DNA of 64,000 nt. Origin: an uncultured Burkholderiales bacterium. GTDB lineage: Bacteria; Pseudomonadota; Gammaproteobacteria; Burkholderiales; Burkholderiaceae_C. Under the pieces are notes generated by a model that saw nothing but the letters and a program-made list of their open reading frames with translations, was not told where the DNA came from and did no database searches. The DNA lies in the NCBI GenBank assembly GCA_903932865.1, contig CAIZHQ010000016.1:558001-622000 (forward strand), in the 5' to 3' direction. Every line of letters starts with the position of its first letter. Position 1 is the first letter of the stretch. This document shows, one piece after another, positions 62,285-64,000 of the stretch. The translations under genes were made by a program, and so were the position numbers.

Positions 62285-64000
62285 TCACAGACCGATCTTG
62301 CCGCCATCGTCTTTGGTGATGACGATGGTGGCCGAACGGGCCCGTGTGCCTGCACCGTAAGCGCCACCTGCGCCGTTCATGGCATTGGTGGGCCAGACGC
62401 CCTTGGTGGTGTCGTTGTAGGCTGTGGCTTCTTCAGCGGGGTGCTGAATGCCCACAAAAATCGCTTTGCCATCGGGAGTCTCGGTGATGCCCGTTACCTC
62501 TGCGCCCTTGGGGCCAACCAAGAAGCGGCGCAGGCGTGATTCGCCCAAGATGCCACCCACAAAGGTTTTTTGGGTCTCTGTCTTTGCTGCACCAGACACC
62601 GTCATGGTGTTGCTGACGGTGAAGGCACCGCCATCGCCCACGGTGCCCGGTACAGCGGCCACCAACATGCAGTTGGTTTCGTCGGTGAAAGCGCCGTCGT
62701 CGGTCTGGATCCAGCAAATGCCGGTGGACTTGCTGAACCACAAGCCGTCTGGGGAAGAGAAAGAGTTGGCAGCCGTCAGGCCAGAAATGTTGACATCGCC
62801 CTTCGGCGCATCTTCTTCAGCACCGAACAAGAAAATGTCCCAGGTGAAAGTGGTGGCTTCTGCCATGTTGCTGGTCTCTTTGAAGCGAATGACGTGGCCG
62901 TTTGGATTGCCATCCCGACCCAGACCGTCGTTGTCTTTGTAAGCGCGTGGGTTGGCGGCATCGGTCTTGCCTGGCGTTCTGTTTGAAGCATTGTTGTTGG
63001 TCAATGCAAAGTAGATCTCGCCGTTGGCGTGGTTGACCGCGCCCCACTCGGGTCGGTCCATTTTGGTCGCGCCTGCGGCGTCCGCGGCAATGCGCGTGTG
63101 CACCAAGACTTCAGCCTGGCTGGTGAAGCCGAAAGTGGCGGCCTTGATCTTGGGGTTGTTGATGCTGAGTTCCAACCACTCCCCTTTGCCGGTGTCGTCG
63201 AACTTGGCGGCGTACAACTTGCCCTCGTTGAGGTACTTGTCGCCTGCTGCGGTGCCGCCGCCAATGTCGGCTGCGTCCCAGTTCTTGGCGCTGACAAATT
63301 TGTAGATGTATTCGTTGCGGGAATCGCAGCCCATGTAGAAGGCCAAAGGCTTGCCGACCACGGGGATACCGCAAACCGCAGCTTCGTGCGCAAAACGGCC
63401 CATGGCCATGCGTTTGGATGGCGCCGAGGTCGCGTTGGCTGGATCGATTTCCACGTTGTAGCCAAAGGTTTGTGGCTCGTTGCGGAAGTCAGCGGCTGCA
63501 GTCGCACCCGAAGCGGACACGTTCCAACGGGCGAACCGGGAGGTCGGGTCTTCGCCGGCCACGGTGTGCCAGCCTTGCGTGCGCGAAGTGGCGGCCGTGG
63601 CGGAAGTGGCGGTGGTCTGAACACCATAGCGCGTGCGCGAGGCGATCAACTTGGTGTCGGTGGGCACCGTGGCGCCCGCGGGCATGGTGAAGTAGGTGGC
63701 CCAGTTTTCTTCACACGTGATCAAGGTGCCCCAAGGCGTGATGCCGGTGCCGCAGTTGTTCAGCGTGCCGCGCGTGGTGCTGCCCGTGGGGTCAAACTTG
63801 GTGACCATCATGGCTTTCAGGTTGGCGAGTTCAGCAGCAGGGCCCGTGACCGTCATGACAGTTTCAGGGGTGATTCTGCGGTTCAACGGCGATGTCGCGT
63901 TGTAGCCAGTGGGCTTACCGCTCGCGTCCAAGTTCACTTCCACCAGCGTGACGCCGTGCGACAAGATTTCTTTGATGGCTTCGGTTGCAGGACGGACACC
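62285..64000 (-). CDS. phoX: PhoX-family alkaline phosphatase (second copy, partial)
   Basis: The C-terminal 571 residues of a second PhoX; the reading frame is open to the window edge (codons for VRPATEAIKEI precede the SHGVTLVEV segment), so the start lies beyond it. The same metal-binding elements are seen as in the first copy: RGTLNNCGTGITPWG and ITCEENWATYF, then FAHEAAVCGIPV, YMGCDSRNEYIYKF and WIQTDDGAFTDE. The C-terminus differs by insertions such as AEEATAYNDTTKG. The pair is a duplication on opposite strands, about 4.2 kb apart. Confidence 0.92.
   Translation of the reverse strand, partial: GVRPATEAIKEILSHGVTLVEVNLDASGKPTGYNATSPLNRRITPETVMTVTGPAAELANLKAMMVTKFDPTGSTTRGTLNNCGTGITPWGTLITCEENWATYFTMPAGATVPTDTKLIASRTRYGVQTTATSATAATSRTQGWHTVAGEDPTSRFARWNVSASGATAAADFRNEPQTFGYNVEIDPANATSAPSKRMAMGRFAHEAAVCGIPVVGKPLAFYMGCDSRNEYIYKFVSAKNWDAADIGGGTAAGDKYLNEGKLYAAKFDDTGKGEWLELSINNPKIKAATFGFTSQAEVLVHTRIAADAAGATKMDRPEWGAVNHANGEIYFALTNNNASNRTPGKTDAANPRAYKDNDGLGRDGNPNGHVIRFKETSNMAEATTFTWDIFLFGAEEDAPKGDVNISGLTAANSFSSPDGLWFSKSTGICWIQTDDGAFTDETNCMLVAAVPGTVGDGGAFTVSNTMTVSGAAKTETQKTFVGGILGESRLRRFLVGPKGAEVTGITETPDGKAIFVGIQHPAEEATAYNDTTKGVWPTNAMNGAGGAYGAGTRARSATIVITKDDGGKIGL

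Noticed and set aside
1..64000. CRISPR arrays, tRNA or rRNA genes, insertion sequences, phage genes and restriction or toxin-antitoxin systems
   Set aside because: I looked for regular repeats, tRNA-like cloverleaf sequence, transposase or integrase motifs and defence genes, and saw none I could support.

Overview
The window looks like chromosomal DNA from a high-GC betaproteobacterium of the order Burkholderiales, most likely family Comamonadaceae (a Limnohabitans/Rhodoferax-like freshwater lineage is my guess). The support is high GC, the style of the housekeeping proteins (MutS, DnaG, CysE, TrmJ, SuhB, Ppk, UppP), a DctPQM TRAP transporter and very compact operons full of 4-base ATGA overlaps. 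I see no rRNA, tRNA, CRISPR array, insertion sequence or prophage. Only one intergenic stretch slightly exceeds 300 bases.

Region by region. (1) 0-4.7 kb, minus strand: an operon of two small membrane proteins (DUF2306 and DUF6622 type), a secreted dienelactone-hydrolase-like enzyme, a LytS-type histidine kinase and a LytTR response regulator, followed by a membrane-anchored retropepsin-like protease. (2) 4.9-10.2 kb: uppP, an MFS exporter, an NTF2-like protein, an enoyl-CoA hydratase, a short CaiB-type CoA transferase and an alpha/beta hydrolase. (3) 10.4-21.2 kb: a duplicated peptide-modification cluster with a circularly permuted ATP-grasp fused to an alpha-E domain, a transglutaminase, a separate alpha-E and ATP-grasp pair, a 1145-residue transglutaminase-DUF2126 protein and an Anbu-type proteasome homologue. 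(4) 21.2-33.1 kb: mutS, a CorC-like CBS protein, suhB, trmJ, cysE, dnaG, an acyl-CoA ligase, a secreted Ala/Pro/Lys-rich peptide and a Nudix hydrolase. (5) 33.2-37.9 kb: a TRAP transporter operon, a fumarylacetoacetase-family enzyme, a MarR regulator and a small monooxygenase-fold protein.

(6) 38-64 kb is dominated by phosphorus acquisition and sparing. It holds a phosphonate operon (phnCDE, iron alcohol dehydrogenase, FAD oxidoreductase, phnX, Nudix) with a divergent PhnZ-like HD oxygenase. Next comes a three-gene lipid cassette: an OlsB-like N-acyltransferase, a PlcP-type phospholipid phosphoesterase and an Agt-type glycosyltransferase. Then follow polyphosphate genes (ppk, sixA, an H1-like basic protein, ppx), an arsenate detoxification operon (gapdh-arsJ-arsR), two PhoX-type alkaline phosphatases (the second cut by the window end) and, between them, an MGDG-synthase-like glycosyltransferase, an orphan ParA and two uncharacterised envelope proteins. 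Pho-box-like direct repeats lie before ppk and between phoX and the arsenate operon.

My reading is that region 6 is a phosphorus-stress island. It imports and cleaves organic phosphorus, stores polyphosphate, replaces phospholipids with phosphorus-free lipids and removes the arsenate that enters with phosphate. The least understood material is the duplicated ATP-grasp/alpha-E/transglutaminase/Anbu cluster and the phosphonate operon, which has phnX but neither phnW nor phnY.
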